64,000 nt of DNA from Streptomyces rubradiris (GTDB lineage Bacteria > Actinomycetota > Actinomycetes > Streptomycetales > Streptomycetaceae): positions 930,001-994,000 of the forward strand of contig NZ_BNEA01000015.1 in NCBI RefSeq assembly GCF_016860525.1, in the 5' to 3' direction. Under the pieces are notes generated by a model. That model did not search any database, was not told the DNA's origin, and was given only the letters and a program-made list of their open reading frames with translations. Both the position numbers and the translations under genes were made by a program. The stretch's first letter is position 1, and each line of letters opens with the position of its first letter. This document shows, one piece after another, positions 1 through 8,325 of this stretch.

Positions 1-583
1 CGCCGGTGGTGTACTTCTGCGAGACGGGCATCCCCCACTTCGCGTAGTCCCACTCGCCGCTCTTCCGGTGCAGTTGCCGCACCGAGGCGTGGACGAGCCG
101 GACCTTGGTGACCGTCGCCTTCAGCGTCCCGTCGCGCATGGCGCCCTTGTCGCCCATGCCCTGGAACAGCCGGGTGGACTGCGAAAGACGGCGGCCGGGG
201 CCTTCGACGCCGCCGAGGCGGCCGGTGGACCGCAGGGTGTAGGCCCCGGTAGGCGAGAGGTAGGTGCCGATGAGGCCGACCGTGCCCTGGAGCATCGACG
301 CCTCGCCGTGGTGGTGGGCGAAGAAGCCCTCCGCGGCCTTGGTGTCGTCCTCGCTCCAGCCCGGCGGCTCGGCCTCCGCCTGTCGCATGAAGTCCGCCAG
401 CCGCGGCGGCAGTTGCGCGTAGTCCATGCCGGGCTTGAGGGTGTTGACCGTGCGGAAGAGTTCGTTGACCCCGGGCACCTCCCCTTGGTCGATCATCGCG
501 GACACCAGCTCGTCGGCGGGCGGATCACCCGCCTGCGCCGCCGCTTCCAGCTCCTGCGCGAAGTTCGCTTCCGTCAGCGCCAC
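1..583 (-). CDS. MpaB/Lcp-type oxygenase (DUF2236), C-terminus cut by window edge
   Basis: The first 194 codons are visible; the rest lies left of position 1. I translated it by hand from a GTG at 583-581, preceded by a GGGAAAGGGAGA ribosome site about nine bases upstream. The only nearby ATG (at 603) runs into a stop after nine codons. The protein has an acidic helical N-terminus, then KVRLVHASVRQ, which resembles the helix with conserved Arg-His residues in ER-bound oxygenase MpaB / rubber oxygenase (Lcp) domain proteins. Members bind haem or metal and carry out oxidations in secondary or lipid metabolism, but the substrate cannot be inferred here. It has no signal peptide, so it is probably cytoplasmic. 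The family call rests on the remembered motif and overall feel. Confidence 0.6.
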   Translation of the reverse strand, partial: MALTEANFAQELEAAAQAGDPPADELVSAMIDQGEVPGVNELFRTVNTLKPGMDYAQLPPRLADFMRQAEAEPPGWSEDDTKAAEGFFAHHHGEASMLQGTVGLIGTYLSPTGAYTLRSTGRLGGVEGPGRRLSQSTRLFQGMGDKGAMRDGTLKATVTKVRLVHASVRQLHRKSGEWDYAKWGMPVSQKYTTG

Positions 584-937
584 AGCCGATCTCCCTTTCC
601 CATGACTTCGGTACGGACACGCCGGCAAGATCGCGGAATCGATGCTTCCGCCGCCTCGCGCGGTGGGCAAGGGCCGCTCAGGGGCGTACGGGAGTGCTTT
701 GCGTCGCGCCTTCACTGCTTGGCGCTCTGCCGTCTCCGCGAACACCCGCGGAAGAAACGGAAGAAACAATTGCGGGCCGCAGCGATTCTTCGTTCCCGGC
801 TTTGTGCCGAGATGCCGATCGGGTTCCACCGCACCACCGCGGGCACTCCGCCGTCCGCACCCCGCGCCCGCGGGCATTCGCCGTCGCCGAGCAGGCCCCG
901 CGGCGCGAGGTCGGCGAAGGGCTCCGGGTAAGCCGGA
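584..937. other. Intergenic, no gene recognised
   Basis: This 354-bp gap separates the oxygenase start from the end of the chimeric ABC/response-regulator remnant. Reading frames here have no recognisable protein. An A-rich patch near 752-770 stands out from the surrounding GC-rich DNA. The oxygenase promoter should lie here, but I could not pick convincing -35/-10 hexamers. Confidence 0.4.
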
Positions 938-1440
938 TCAGGCCGACCGGGTCCCGTCGAGGTACGCCAGCACCGCGAGCACGCGGCGATTGTCGTCGTC
1001 GGAGGGGCCGAGGCCGAGCTTGGCGAAGATGCTGGAGGTGTGCTTGCTCACGGCACCTTCGCTGAAGTGCAGGCGCTGGGCGATGGCCGCGTTGGACCGG
1101 CCCTCGGCCATCATCGCCAGGACGTCCCGCTCCCGGGGCGTGAGCAGGGCCAGCGGCTGGTCGTAGGCGATGCGGGCGAGCAGCCGGGAGATCACCTGGG
1201 GGTCCATCACCGTACCGCCGGCCGCCACGGTGGACACCGCGTCCACGAACTGGTCGGTCTTGGAGACGCGCTCCTTGAGCAGGTAGCCGACGACCCGCTC
1301 GGCACCACCAGTTCGACACCGTCCACCGCGGTGACGGCCCCGAACCGCTTGCGCAGGCCCGACAGCCGCAGCGCCGGAGCGCTCTCGTCGATCCGCGGCC
1401 GGAACCCCTGCCGCACCCTTGCTCGTACCATGTCTCCCAC
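938..1440 (-). pseudogene. Chimeric remnant: ABC ATPase 5' end joined to LuxR-family response regulator 3' end
   Basis: From 1440 down to about 1303, one frame encodes the start of a drug-exporter type ABC ATPase: about 46 residues including LRLSGLRKRFGAVTAVDGV. It stops just before the Walker A loop should appear. From about 1306 to 938, another frame encodes the last 122 residues of a NarL/LuxR-family response regulator, beginning at GYLLKERV near the end of the receiver domain. A full HTH follows (LTPRERDVLAMMAEG, IAQRLHFSEGAVSKH). Neither gene is complete: the ATPase lacks all catalytic motifs and the regulator lacks its phosphorylatable Asp. In many actinobacteria the ATPase, permease, histidine kinase and response regulator are adjacent. 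A single deletion of the middle of such an operon would give this structure. Translation of the HTH part from an internal start cannot be excluded. Confidence 0.75.
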
Positions 1441-1536
1441 CCCGTCGGCGACTTCGGCCGCTCACCGCCGCTTCGCTCCTCGAAGCGACTCGTCTCGGAC
1501 AGTAGGGCGTTGCCGGGCGGGGGCAGAATCCACCTG

Positions 1537-1580
1537 CGCCCCTGTCAGGGGTGGGTCCAGCCCCACCCCTGACAGGGGCG
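1537..1580. promoter_or_regulatory. 19-bp inverted repeat built of two palindromes
   Basis: Arms at 1537-1555 and 1562-1580 are perfect inverted repeats around a 6-base spacer. Each arm contains its own 13-bp palindrome, CCCCTGTCAGGGG and CCCCTGACAGGGG, so the site reads as two operator copies in opposite orientation. It lies between the divergent starts of the ABC/response-regulator remnant (1440, minus) and the AraC gene (1700, plus), about 100 bp from each. A repressor or response-regulator binding site is more likely than a terminator, because no gene ends here. Confidence 0.65.
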
Positions 1581-1699
1581 GTCAGGCGAGCCGGCGACCC
1601 GGCCGTGCTCCCAAGGCGTGTGTGCCGGAAGTGTCTTGAGCACCGCCATGAGCGCGGTGAGAATCGGATCCCGGACCATGAGACGCACGTGGAGGAACG

Positions 1700-2683
1700 T
1701 TGTTGCTGCTGGACACCAGCGCCTTGCCCCCCGCTGAACGACTGGAGGCATTCCGTCACGGGATGACCAACGATTCGGTGCCCAACCACATCGTCCACGA
1801 GAAGACATCCGAGGGCGTCCACGCCCGGATGGAGCTCTGGAGCGTCGGGGGCCTGCCGATGTTCTCCACGTACAACAGCGGCTTCGAGGCCCACCGCACC
1901 CCCGCTCACATCCGAAGACAGCGCAGCAACCCGGTCGTCTCGGTGTCGCTCCAGCACCGGGGGACGGGCCGCGCGGAGGTCGCCGGCCAGCGGATGCTCC
2001 TCGGGCCGGACAACGTCTGTGTCTTCCACGAGCTGTCGCCCCGCGTCTACGGATGGTCGGGCGACGGGGGCTCCCAGGCCATGGTGTTCGACGTCGAGCG
2101 GATCGGCCTGCCCGTGGAGACGGTGGTGCGGGCTTCCCTCCGGCTGCGGGCGAGTCCGCTCCACGATCTGGTGCTGCGTCACCTGCGGGACATGTGGCGC
2201 GATCCCGGTCGGCTGGCCCGGGACCCCGGCGCGACGGCCCTGGCGGGGGCCACCGCCGACCTGGTCCGCGCGCTGCTGGTGTCCGCGGCGCACGACCCGG
2301 GGACGCCGGTCGTGCGGTCGGTGATGGACGAGACCCTGCTCACCCGGGTGACGGCCCACGTCCGCCGGCACCACACCGACCCCGGCCTCTGCGCGGAGAG
2401 CATCGCCGCCGCGCACGGGGTGTCGGTCCGCCACCTCTACCAGGTACTGCGCGAGGCCGAGGTGAGCCTGGAACAGTGGATCATCTCCGAGCGGCTCGCC
2501 ACGGCCCGGCGGATGCTGGCCTCCCCCGATCACGCGGGCCTCGCCATCGGAGTCGTCGCGGCACGCTGCGGCTTCTCCAGCCCGAGCCACTTCACCCGCA
2601 GGTTCCGGTCGGCCTACGGCCTGTCCCCGCGTGAGTGGAGGCAGCAGGCAAAGCAGAAAGCGAGCACCCCGCCCACCGGCTGA
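1700..2683 (+). CDS. AraC-family transcriptional regulator
   Basis: This 327-residue DNA-binding regulator has an N-terminal AraC-binding-like sensor domain (about residues 20-200) and a C-terminal double helix-turn-helix (about 222-318). The second HTH carries the family signature AARCGFSSPSHFTRRFRSAYG followed by LSPREWR. The chosen start is a TTG at 1700, because GGAGGA sits nine bases upstream and no better ATG or GTG exists before the conserved region. The ligand is unknown. It faces the 19-bp inverted repeat and ends 44 bp before the convergent LAL regulator, so it could control either neighbour. I see no lesion. Confidence 0.85.
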   Translation: MLLLDTSALPPAERLEAFRHGMTNDSVPNHIVHEKTSEGVHARMELWSVGGLPMFSTYNSGFEAHRTPAHIRRQRSNPVVSVSLQHRGTGRAEVAGQRMLLGPDNVCVFHELSPRVYGWSGDGGSQAMVFDVERIGLPVETVVRASLRLRASPLHDLVLRHLRDMWRDPGRLARDPGATALAGATADLVRALLVSAAHDPGTPVVRSVMDETLLTRVTAHVRRHHTDPGLCAESIAAAHGVSVRHLYQVLREAEVSLEQWIISERLATARRMLASPDHAGLAIGVVAARCGFSSPSHFTRRFRSAYGLSPREWRQQAKQKASTPPTG

Positions 2684-2726
2684 CGCCAGGAGGCGCGCCT
2701 CCGCGGTTCGCGGGCCTCGCGGCCGC

Positions 2727-5498
2727 TCACCGGTCGTACGCCTCGCGCACCGCGTGTGCCAGGGCCGCGCGGGAGGCCACGTTGACCTTCGGGAAGATCT
2801 TGTAGAGGTGGGTGCCGACCGTGCGGGGTGACACCTTCAGCTGTTCGGCGATCTGCCCGTTGCTCAGGCCGGACGCCACGAGCCGCGCGATGCGCAGCTC
2901 CTGGGGGGACAGCCGCCACACCTCCGTCGGCCGGGCCCGCGCGACGACCGTGCCGCCGGCCCGGAGCTCCGCCGCGGCGGTGCGCGCCCAGGGTTCCGCC
3001 TTGAGCCGGGTGAAATGCGTGTGCGCGGTCAGCAGGTGGGCCCGGGCCTCCTCGGGGCGGTGGGCGAGCCGCAGCCACGCGCCGTGGCGCAGGTGCAGGC
3101 GCGCCAGCTCGAAGGGCCAGGCCTCGGCCCCCGGCACGGCGTAGGCGGCCTCGCTGAGGGTGTGCACGTCCTCGCCCTCGGCGGCCATCGCCTCGGCGGC
3201 CGCCAGCACGAAGGCGTGACGGGGGCCGATGTCCCCCATCCGGATCTCGTGGCCGGCCGCGATATGGCGCAGCGCCTCGGCGCGCCGCCCGGTCCGCACC
3301 GCCGCCTCGACCAGGTCCAGGAACACCTGCTGGAAACGCGGCTCCTGCGGGGGGAACGTGCCCGGCGGGGTGAGGGACGCCGCCAGCGCGTACGCGGTCT
3401 CGTCGTCTCCCGAGGCCAGGGCGTGGACGGCGCGGATGCCGGCGATCCGGCGCAGGACGTACGACTGGCCGCGGGTCCGCGCCCAGGACTCGGTCCGCTC
3501 CAGGAGCGCCTCCGCCTCGGCCCGCCGGCCACGGGCCGCGTGGACCGCGGCCTCGGTGAGCCGGAACAGGTGCTCGTGGAATCCGCAGCCCTGCTCCCGG
3601 GCCGTGTGCGCGCCCTGGCGGGAGTCGGTGAGGCAGCGGTCCCATCGGCCCCGCAGGTAGTCGTCCCCGCAGGTGGCGAGCCGGACGTGCGCCTGGGTCA
3701 GGTAGGGCGCCCGCTGGACGACGCGGTGCCAGAGCCGGGTGTGCTCGCCCACGCTGTCGAGGGCTGCCGCGATCCACAGCAACCGCCAGGCCTCCCCGAG
3801 CTCTTCCTCCGGCGCCGGCACCGCGACCAGCCGCCGCAGGCGCCGCGTTCCGCCGGGGCCCGGACCGGCGGGCCGGTTCCAGAGATCGAGACAGAGCCGT
3901 GCGACGGGCCCGGAGCGGGACAGTTGTGTGCGCAAGGCGTCCCGGAGCACCGGCTCGTCGGAGAAGACGGCCGTCAGATGGAGCAGGAAGCGGACGGTGT
4001 CGCGCACGGTGTCGTCCGCCGTCGGCGAAGGGGGGCGCGGACCGGCGAGCAGCGCCCGGAGGCGGGTGACGGCCGGGGAGAGGTCACCGTCGCTCTCCAA
4101 CCGCACGTAGGCGTCGGTCAGTTCCCACAGGGGGCGGCTGCGGGCGGGTACGCCGTCGGCCTCGGCGTCCGCCAGCAGGCGGGCGGCGACGGCCGGCTGT
4201 CCGCCGATGGCCGCCGCGTTGGCGGCGGCGGTGAGTCTGGCGCCGCGTGTTCCCGGGCGTGCGCTCAGCCGAGCGGCGCGCTCCAGGAGCGTCGCGGCCT
4301 CGGGGTGGCCGCCGCGCCGGATCGTGCGGCGGGCCACCTCCTCAAGGTGAGCCGCCACATCGTCGTCGGTGCCCGCGACGGCCGCGGCCAGGTGGGCGGC
4401 GCGCCGCTCGTCGTCACGGGGCAGTACGGCGGCGAGCGCGGCGTGGGCGCGGCGCAGGTCCGCGGCGGAGGCCGTCCGGACCAGGCAGGTACGGACAAGG
4501 GGGTGCAGAAAGGTCATCCTGGCGTGGTGCAGCCTGACCAGACCGGATCTCTCGGCCGCCACCAGTGTGTCCTCCGAGGCCGGCGATCCGGCGGCATCGG
4601 CCGCCTCGAGCGCCAGGCGGGTGCTCCGCTCCTCGTGGCCCGCGAGCGCGTGGAGCAGCAGCAGGAACCGGGACCTCGGGGGCAGGGCGTCCAGGCGCAG
4701 GCCGAAGTCGTGCTCCAGCCGATCGTCCGGCGACGGGTCGGCGGGGGCCGGACCGTGCGCCGTGCGGTGGACGTGCTCCGGCCGCGCGGGGCCGCCCAGC
4801 AGGGCCAGTGGGTTGCCGGCCGCTTCCCGTACCTGGCGGGCCCGGGCCTTCGCCGTGAGGTCGGGACGGCGGCGGCGCAGGACCGCCGCCGACTCGGCGT
4901 CGGTCAGCGGGGCGAGGTCCAGGATCTCGGCACCGGTGCTGTCCAGGGCCGACGAGCCCTCCGCGCGCACGGCGCAGACCAGGACGACCGGCGCGGCGCC
5001 GAGTCTGCGCTGGACGAAGGCCAGAACGCCCGCGCTGGGCGCGTCCACCCACTGGAGGTCGTCGACGGCCAGGAGCAGGGGCTGTTCGTCGGCGATCCCG
5101 CTCAGCAGGGCCAGGGTGGCGGCGGCGAGGGCCGGCCCCGCGGGGTGTGTGTCCGCCGCGGTGTCCAGGGCCCCTTCCAGGCAGCGGCGCTGTGCGGCGG
5201 TCAGCACGTCGTACCGGTCCGTCAGGGGCCGGATCAGCCGGCGCAGGACACCGAGGGCCATGCCCGACTCCGCTGCGCTGCCGGCGGCCCGCAGGACGCC
5301 CATCCCCCGTTCCGCGGCGAAGGAGACCGCCTGGTCCAGCAGCGCGGTCCGGCCGATGCCGACCTCCCCGCGCAGCCACAGCGCCCGCCCTCCGGCCGGG
5401 GCCGCGAGCAGGGCGTTCCGCAGGGCCGTCCAAGGGGCGTCGCGCCCCGTCAACGACGTACAGGGCCGGGACGCTCCCGCCGTGCCGTCGGATGTCAT
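2727..5498 (-). CDS. LAL-type LuxR-family ATPase regulator
   Basis: At 923 residues this is the typical size for a large ATP-binding LuxR (LAL) activator. The N-terminal AAA/NACHT-like ATPase has the P-loop sequence GEVGIGRT at residues 44-51 and a Walker B LLLAVDDLQW near 141-150. A long helical middle region follows, and a C-terminal LuxR HTH ends the protein (LSPQELRIARLVASGLSNGQ, then QLKVSPRTVGTHLYKIF). The usual P-loop lysine is arginine here (position 50), so ATP hydrolysis may be impaired. The ATG at 5498 has GAGGAG seven bases upstream. LAL proteins usually activate nearby catabolic or biosynthetic genes. The adjacent minus-strand hydrolase block is the obvious candidate, but that is inference. 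Confidence 0.85.
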   Translation of the reverse strand: MTSDGTAGASRPCTSLTGRDAPWTALRNALLAAPAGGRALWLRGEVGIGRTALLDQAVSFAAERGMGVLRAAGSAAESGMALGVLRRLIRPLTDRYDVLTAAQRRCLEGALDTAADTHPAGPALAAATLALLSGIADEQPLLLAVDDLQWVDAPSAGVLAFVQRRLGAAPVVLVCAVRAEGSSALDSTGAEILDLAPLTDAESAAVLRRRRPDLTAKARARQVREAAGNPLALLGGPARPEHVHRTAHGPAPADPSPDDRLEHDFGLRLDALPPRSRFLLLLHALAGHEERSTRLALEAADAAGSPASEDTLVAAERSGLVRLHHARMTFLHPLVRTCLVRTASAADLRRAHAALAAVLPRDDERRAAHLAAAVAGTDDDVAAHLEEVARRTIRRGGHPEAATLLERAARLSARPGTRGARLTAAANAAAIGGQPAVAARLLADAEADGVPARSRPLWELTDAYVRLESDGDLSPAVTRLRALLAGPRPPSPTADDTVRDTVRFLLHLTAVFSDEPVLRDALRTQLSRSGPVARLCLDLWNRPAGPGPGGTRRLRRLVAVPAPEEELGEAWRLLWIAAALDSVGEHTRLWHRVVQRAPYLTQAHVRLATCGDDYLRGRWDRCLTDSRQGAHTAREQGCGFHEHLFRLTEAAVHAARGRRAEAEALLERTESWARTRGQSYVLRRIAGIRAVHALASGDDETAYALAASLTPPGTFPPQEPRFQQVFLDLVEAAVRTGRRAEALRHIAAGHEIRMGDIGPRHAFVLAAAEAMAAEGEDVHTLSEAAYAVPGAEAWPFELARLHLRHGAWLRLAHRPEEARAHLLTAHTHFTRLKAEPWARTAAAELRAGGTVVARARPTEVWRLSPQELRIARLVASGLSNGQIAEQLKVSPRTVGTHLYKIFPKVNVASRAALAHAVREAYDR

Positions 5499-5733
5499 CG
5501 TGCCGCTCCTCGAGAACCGTGACCGCGTCGAGCGGTGGGGTCACGGCCCCCACCGCGGTTCGACGCTAGGACGCGGGCGGAGCGGGACCGGCGGTCACGC
5601 ACGCACAGGCCAAACCTCTGCAGCCACAGGCCGAAACTCGTCAGCCGCGGACCGCAAGGATGCCCCTGCGCACTCCTCCGTCCTGCCTCCGGGCGGGGCC
5701 CGCCGAGCGGCGGAGGAGCGATGGGGAACGCGA

Positions 5734-5772
5734 AGCGGCCGGCCCGGGACGCAGAGGTCCGGACCGGCCGCT
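5734..5772 (-). terminator. Hairpin downstream of alpha/beta hydrolase
   Basis: AGCGGCCGG at 5734-5742 pairs with CCGGCCGCT at 5764-5772, 28 bp past the stop codon of the hydrolase at 5800. The loop is long (21 bases) but is itself partly self-complementary. No U-tract follows, which is usual for Streptomyces terminators. The remaining gap (5499-5799) shows nothing else and should contain the promoter of the LAL gene that starts at 5498. Confidence 0.4.
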
Positions 5773-5799
5773 CGGAGGGGCGCGGGAGTCAGTCGGCGG

Positions 5800-6681
5800 T
5801 CATGCCGCGTCTCCCGCCGCGAGGTCGACGTGCCGCCTGAGGAAGGCGAGGGCGGTGTCGGCGACCTCGCGCCATCCGCTGTCGATGGTGAGGGCGTGGC
5901 CCCGGCCCGGCATCTCCAGGATCTCCGTGACCGCGGACGCGTTGCGCACCTGCTTCTTGTACGAGGCGTGGGCGATGGCCCAGGGAACGGTGTTGTCCTT
6001 CTCCCCCGAGAGGATGAGGAGGGGGCCCCGGTCGGGGTTCAGGGTGTCCACCTTGACCTCGGTCCAGGGGTTGACGTTCGCGACCGCGGCCTGGAACAGC
6101 GGTTCGCCCGGCGCCGGCACGGCGAAGGTCTCGTACAGCTCGCGCGCCTCGGCCTCGCTGACGGCGTTGGCGAAGGAATACCGGAACTGCTCGTAGGTGA
6201 GCGGCACGGCCCGGTGGTAGTTGGCGGGGTTGCCGAGCACCGCGCCGGCCGCGCGCAGCGAGGACAGCGGCAGGGGCAGCACGCCCCGGAACGGGGCCGG
6301 ATCGATGGCCACCGAGGCCCGGGACAGTCCGCGGCCCGCGAGGATCTGGGTGATCAGGCCGCCGAAGGAGTGCCCGACGACCACCGGCGTGCGGTCGAGC
6401 TTGCGCACGAGGCCGCAGAAGTGGTCGGCGACCTGGCCGACGCTCTTGCCGGCGAAGACCTCGGGGTGGGCGTTGGCCTCCTGGACCGTCTCGGGGTCGT
6501 CGGGCCAGCCCGGCAGGACCGGGACGAGACCGGCGGCGTCGAACACGGCCGCCCACCGCTCCCAGCTGGTGGGCAGCAGCCAGAGGCCGTGGACGAAGAC
6601 CACGGGCACGCGGCCGTCGGCGTTGGCCCGTTCGACCTGGGCCAGGTCGCGAGCGTAGGAGTTCTCGGAGGGGAGAGACAC
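5800..6681 (-). CDS. Alpha/beta hydrolase
   Basis: This 293-residue cytoplasmic alpha/beta-fold hydrolase has an oxyanion region at FVHGLWLLPTSW, the nucleophile elbow GHSFGG (Ser), a likely acid in LSGEKDNTVP and a catalytic His in PGRGHAL. It lacks a signal peptide. The GTG at 6681 has GAAGGA upstream at good distance. It lies 28 bp behind another alpha/beta hydrolase on the same strand and is probably the last gene of a run that includes the DoxX protein and the isochorismatase-family hydrolase. Substrate is unknown. Esterase, lactonase or C-C hydrolase activity is possible. Confidence 0.8.
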   Translation of the reverse strand: MSLPSENSYARDLAQVERANADGRVPVVFVHGLWLLPTSWERWAAVFDAAGLVPVLPGWPDDPETVQEANAHPEVFAGKSVGQVADHFCGLVRKLDRTPVVVGHSFGGLITQILAGRGLSRASVAIDPAPFRGVLPLPLSSLRAAGAVLGNPANYHRAVPLTYEQFRYSFANAVSEAEARELYETFAVPAPGEPLFQAAVANVNPWTEVKVDTLNPDRGPLLILSGEKDNTVPWAIAHASYKKQVRNASAVTEILEMPGRGHALTIDSGWREVADTALAFLRRHVDLAAGDAA

Positions 6682-6709
6682 GGGGCAGTCCTTCGGGAGT
6701 GGGGCGGCG

Positions 6710-7564
6710 TCAGCGCCGGACGGCGCCGGCGGCCGAGCGGATCAGCGAGGTCACCGCGTGCGGGAAGCTGTGGAGGGGCAGGTGCGAGCTGGGGACCTCG
6801 ACCGTGTGCGAACCCGCGCGCCGGGCCTGGAAGCGCTGGAGCTCCGGCGGGATGCCGTGGTCCTCGGTGGCGATCAGCGTCCAGGACGGCAGGGTGCGCC
6901 AGGCCGCCGCGGTCGCCCGGTCGCCGAAGGCGGTGGCGCTCAGCGGACGCTGGACGGCGGCCAGGGTGCGCGCGGTGTCGCGCGGCACGTCCTGGGCGAA
7001 GACCTGGTGGAACTCGTCGGCCCGTAGGTAGAGGTCGAGGCCGGGGGTGCCGTCGGGCGCGGGCGAGGGCACCTGGGTGAGCGCCGGTGCCAGCTGGGAG
7101 CCGGGGAACCGGGACGTCAGTTCGCCGAGCACGTCGCCGGCGTCGGGCATGAACGCCGCGATGTAGACGAGCGCCCGGACGCCGGGGGCGCTCGCGGCGG
7201 CCTGGGTGATCACCGCTCCGCCGTAGGAGTGGCCGGCCAGGACCACGGGGCCCTCGACGCTGTCCAGGAAGGCGGTGATGTGGGCCGCGTCGTGGTGCAG
7301 TCCGCGCAGCGGGTTGGCCGGGGCGAGTACCCGGTGACCGCGGTCCTGGAGCCGTTCTATGACGGGCGCCCAGCTGGACGCGTCGGCGAACGCGCCGTGG
7401 ACCAGGACGATCGTGGGCCGATGCTTCTCGGAGTGCTCCCGGTCCTGGGCGGCGGGGCTCGCGGCGGCGGTCCCGGTGCCGAGCGAGGCGACCGTGGCGG
7501 AACCGGCCACGATCGCCGTACGCCGCGAGACGCCTTTTCCTGACGTGGCCTGAGCAGGGGACAT
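6710..7564 (-). CDS. Tat-exported alpha/beta hydrolase
   Basis: This 284-residue protein starts at ATG 7564. It has a twin-arginine signal (KGVSRRTAIVAGSATVASL), so it should be folded before export. The mature part has HGAFADASSW, the nucleophile GHSYGG, an acid near IATEDHGIPP and a His in SSHLPL. The pattern resembles small secreted esterases or salicylate-esterase-like hydrolases. The ribosome site is weak (AGAAAG), and the leader carries a run of GTGTGTG-type dinucleotides just before the start. It sits 28 bp upstream of the cytoplasmic hydrolase, so the two may form an export/intracellular pair for related esters. Confidence 0.8.
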   Translation of the reverse strand: MSPAQATSGKGVSRRTAIVAGSATVASLGTGTAAASPAAQDREHSEKHRPTIVLVHGAFADASSWAPVIERLQDRGHRVLAPANPLRGLHHDAAHITAFLDSVEGPVVLAGHSYGGAVITQAAASAPGVRALVYIAAFMPDAGDVLGELTSRFPGSQLAPALTQVPSPAPDGTPGLDLYLRADEFHQVFAQDVPRDTARTLAAVQRPLSATAFGDRATAAAWRTLPSWTLIATEDHGIPPELQRFQARRAGSHTVEVPSSHLPLHSFPHAVTSLIRSAAGAVRR

Positions 7565-7743
7565 GTGTGTGTGCTTTCTGTGCGGGGTGTCGCCGAGGGG
7601 CGGGATACGCCTCTCGGGCGCGGGTCGGTGGGGCTCGGCGGGCAGGCCGGTGGTCGCCGGCTGCTGCCCGGCGGCCGGTCCGGCAGCAGGTGCGGCTGGT
7701 GGAAGGCGGGCCCCGCACGAGCCGTCGGGGGACGGGCGAGCCG

Positions 7744-8286
7744 TCAGGTTCTGCCGCGGATGTCCGCGGGGCGGGTACGGGGCCCGGTGCCGGGTCCTGG
7801 TGGCGCGGGGCGGTGCAGCAGCGCCCGGACGGCCAGGCCGCTGCCCACCCCGCCGGCCACGGCGACGAGGGTCCACCAGACGGGCCAGGGCGTCAGGCCC
7901 AGGGCCGCGTCCACGGACCAGCGGCCGGGACCGGTGAGGGTGAGGACCGCGGGCAGGGCCATGAGGACCAGCGGGTACTCGTAGCCGTCGTCCTGCACCC
8001 ACAGCCCGTGCGGCAGCTTCACGGTCACGGCCACAATCATCACGCCGATGACACCGGTCGCGGCCGGCGGGGTCAGGGCGCCGGCGGCGAGCAGCAGCCC
8101 CGCCCCGATCTGGGTGCCGCCGGCGGCGACGGCCGTCAGGGCGCCGCCGCGGAAACCGTCGCCCCGGAATTCCGCGGCGCCGCCCGCCAGCCCCTTGCCG
8201 CCGAGCCGGAAGCTCACCTTCTGCACTCCGTGCCCGGCGACGAGAAGCCCGACGGCGAGCCGCAGGACCAGCAGACCGATGTCCAT
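7744..8286 (-). CDS. DoxX family membrane protein
   Basis: This 180-residue protein has about four hydrophobic helices. Its N-terminus, LLVLRLAVGLLVAGHGVQK, is typical of DoxX/MauE-like proteins, followed by GTQIGAGLLLAAG. The C-terminal tail is Pro/Arg-rich and cytoplasmic. DoxX proteins act in thiosulfate:quinone oxidation in archaea and in redox-stress complexes in actinobacteria, but many are uncharacterised. The ATG at 8286 has GGGAG upstream. It lies 39 bp after the isochorismatase-family gene, so the two are probably co-transcribed. Confidence 0.8.
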   Translation of the reverse strand: MDIGLLVLRLAVGLLVAGHGVQKVSFRLGGKGLAGGAAEFRGDGFRGGALTAVAAGGTQIGAGLLLAAGALTPPAATGVIGVMIVAVTVKLPHGLWVQDDGYEYPLVLMALPAVLTLTGPGRWSVDAALGLTPWPVWWTLVAVAGGVGSGLAVRALLHRPAPPGPGTGPRTRPADIRGRT

Positions 8287-8325
8287 CGTTTCGTGCTCCC
8301 GAGGTCGTGAACGCCGGACGTGGGA

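Noticed and set aside
4369..7080. 903-codon plus-strand open frame
   Set aside because: It spans the antisense of the LAL gene, an intergenic region and the antisense of two hydrolases. No protein would cross such borders.
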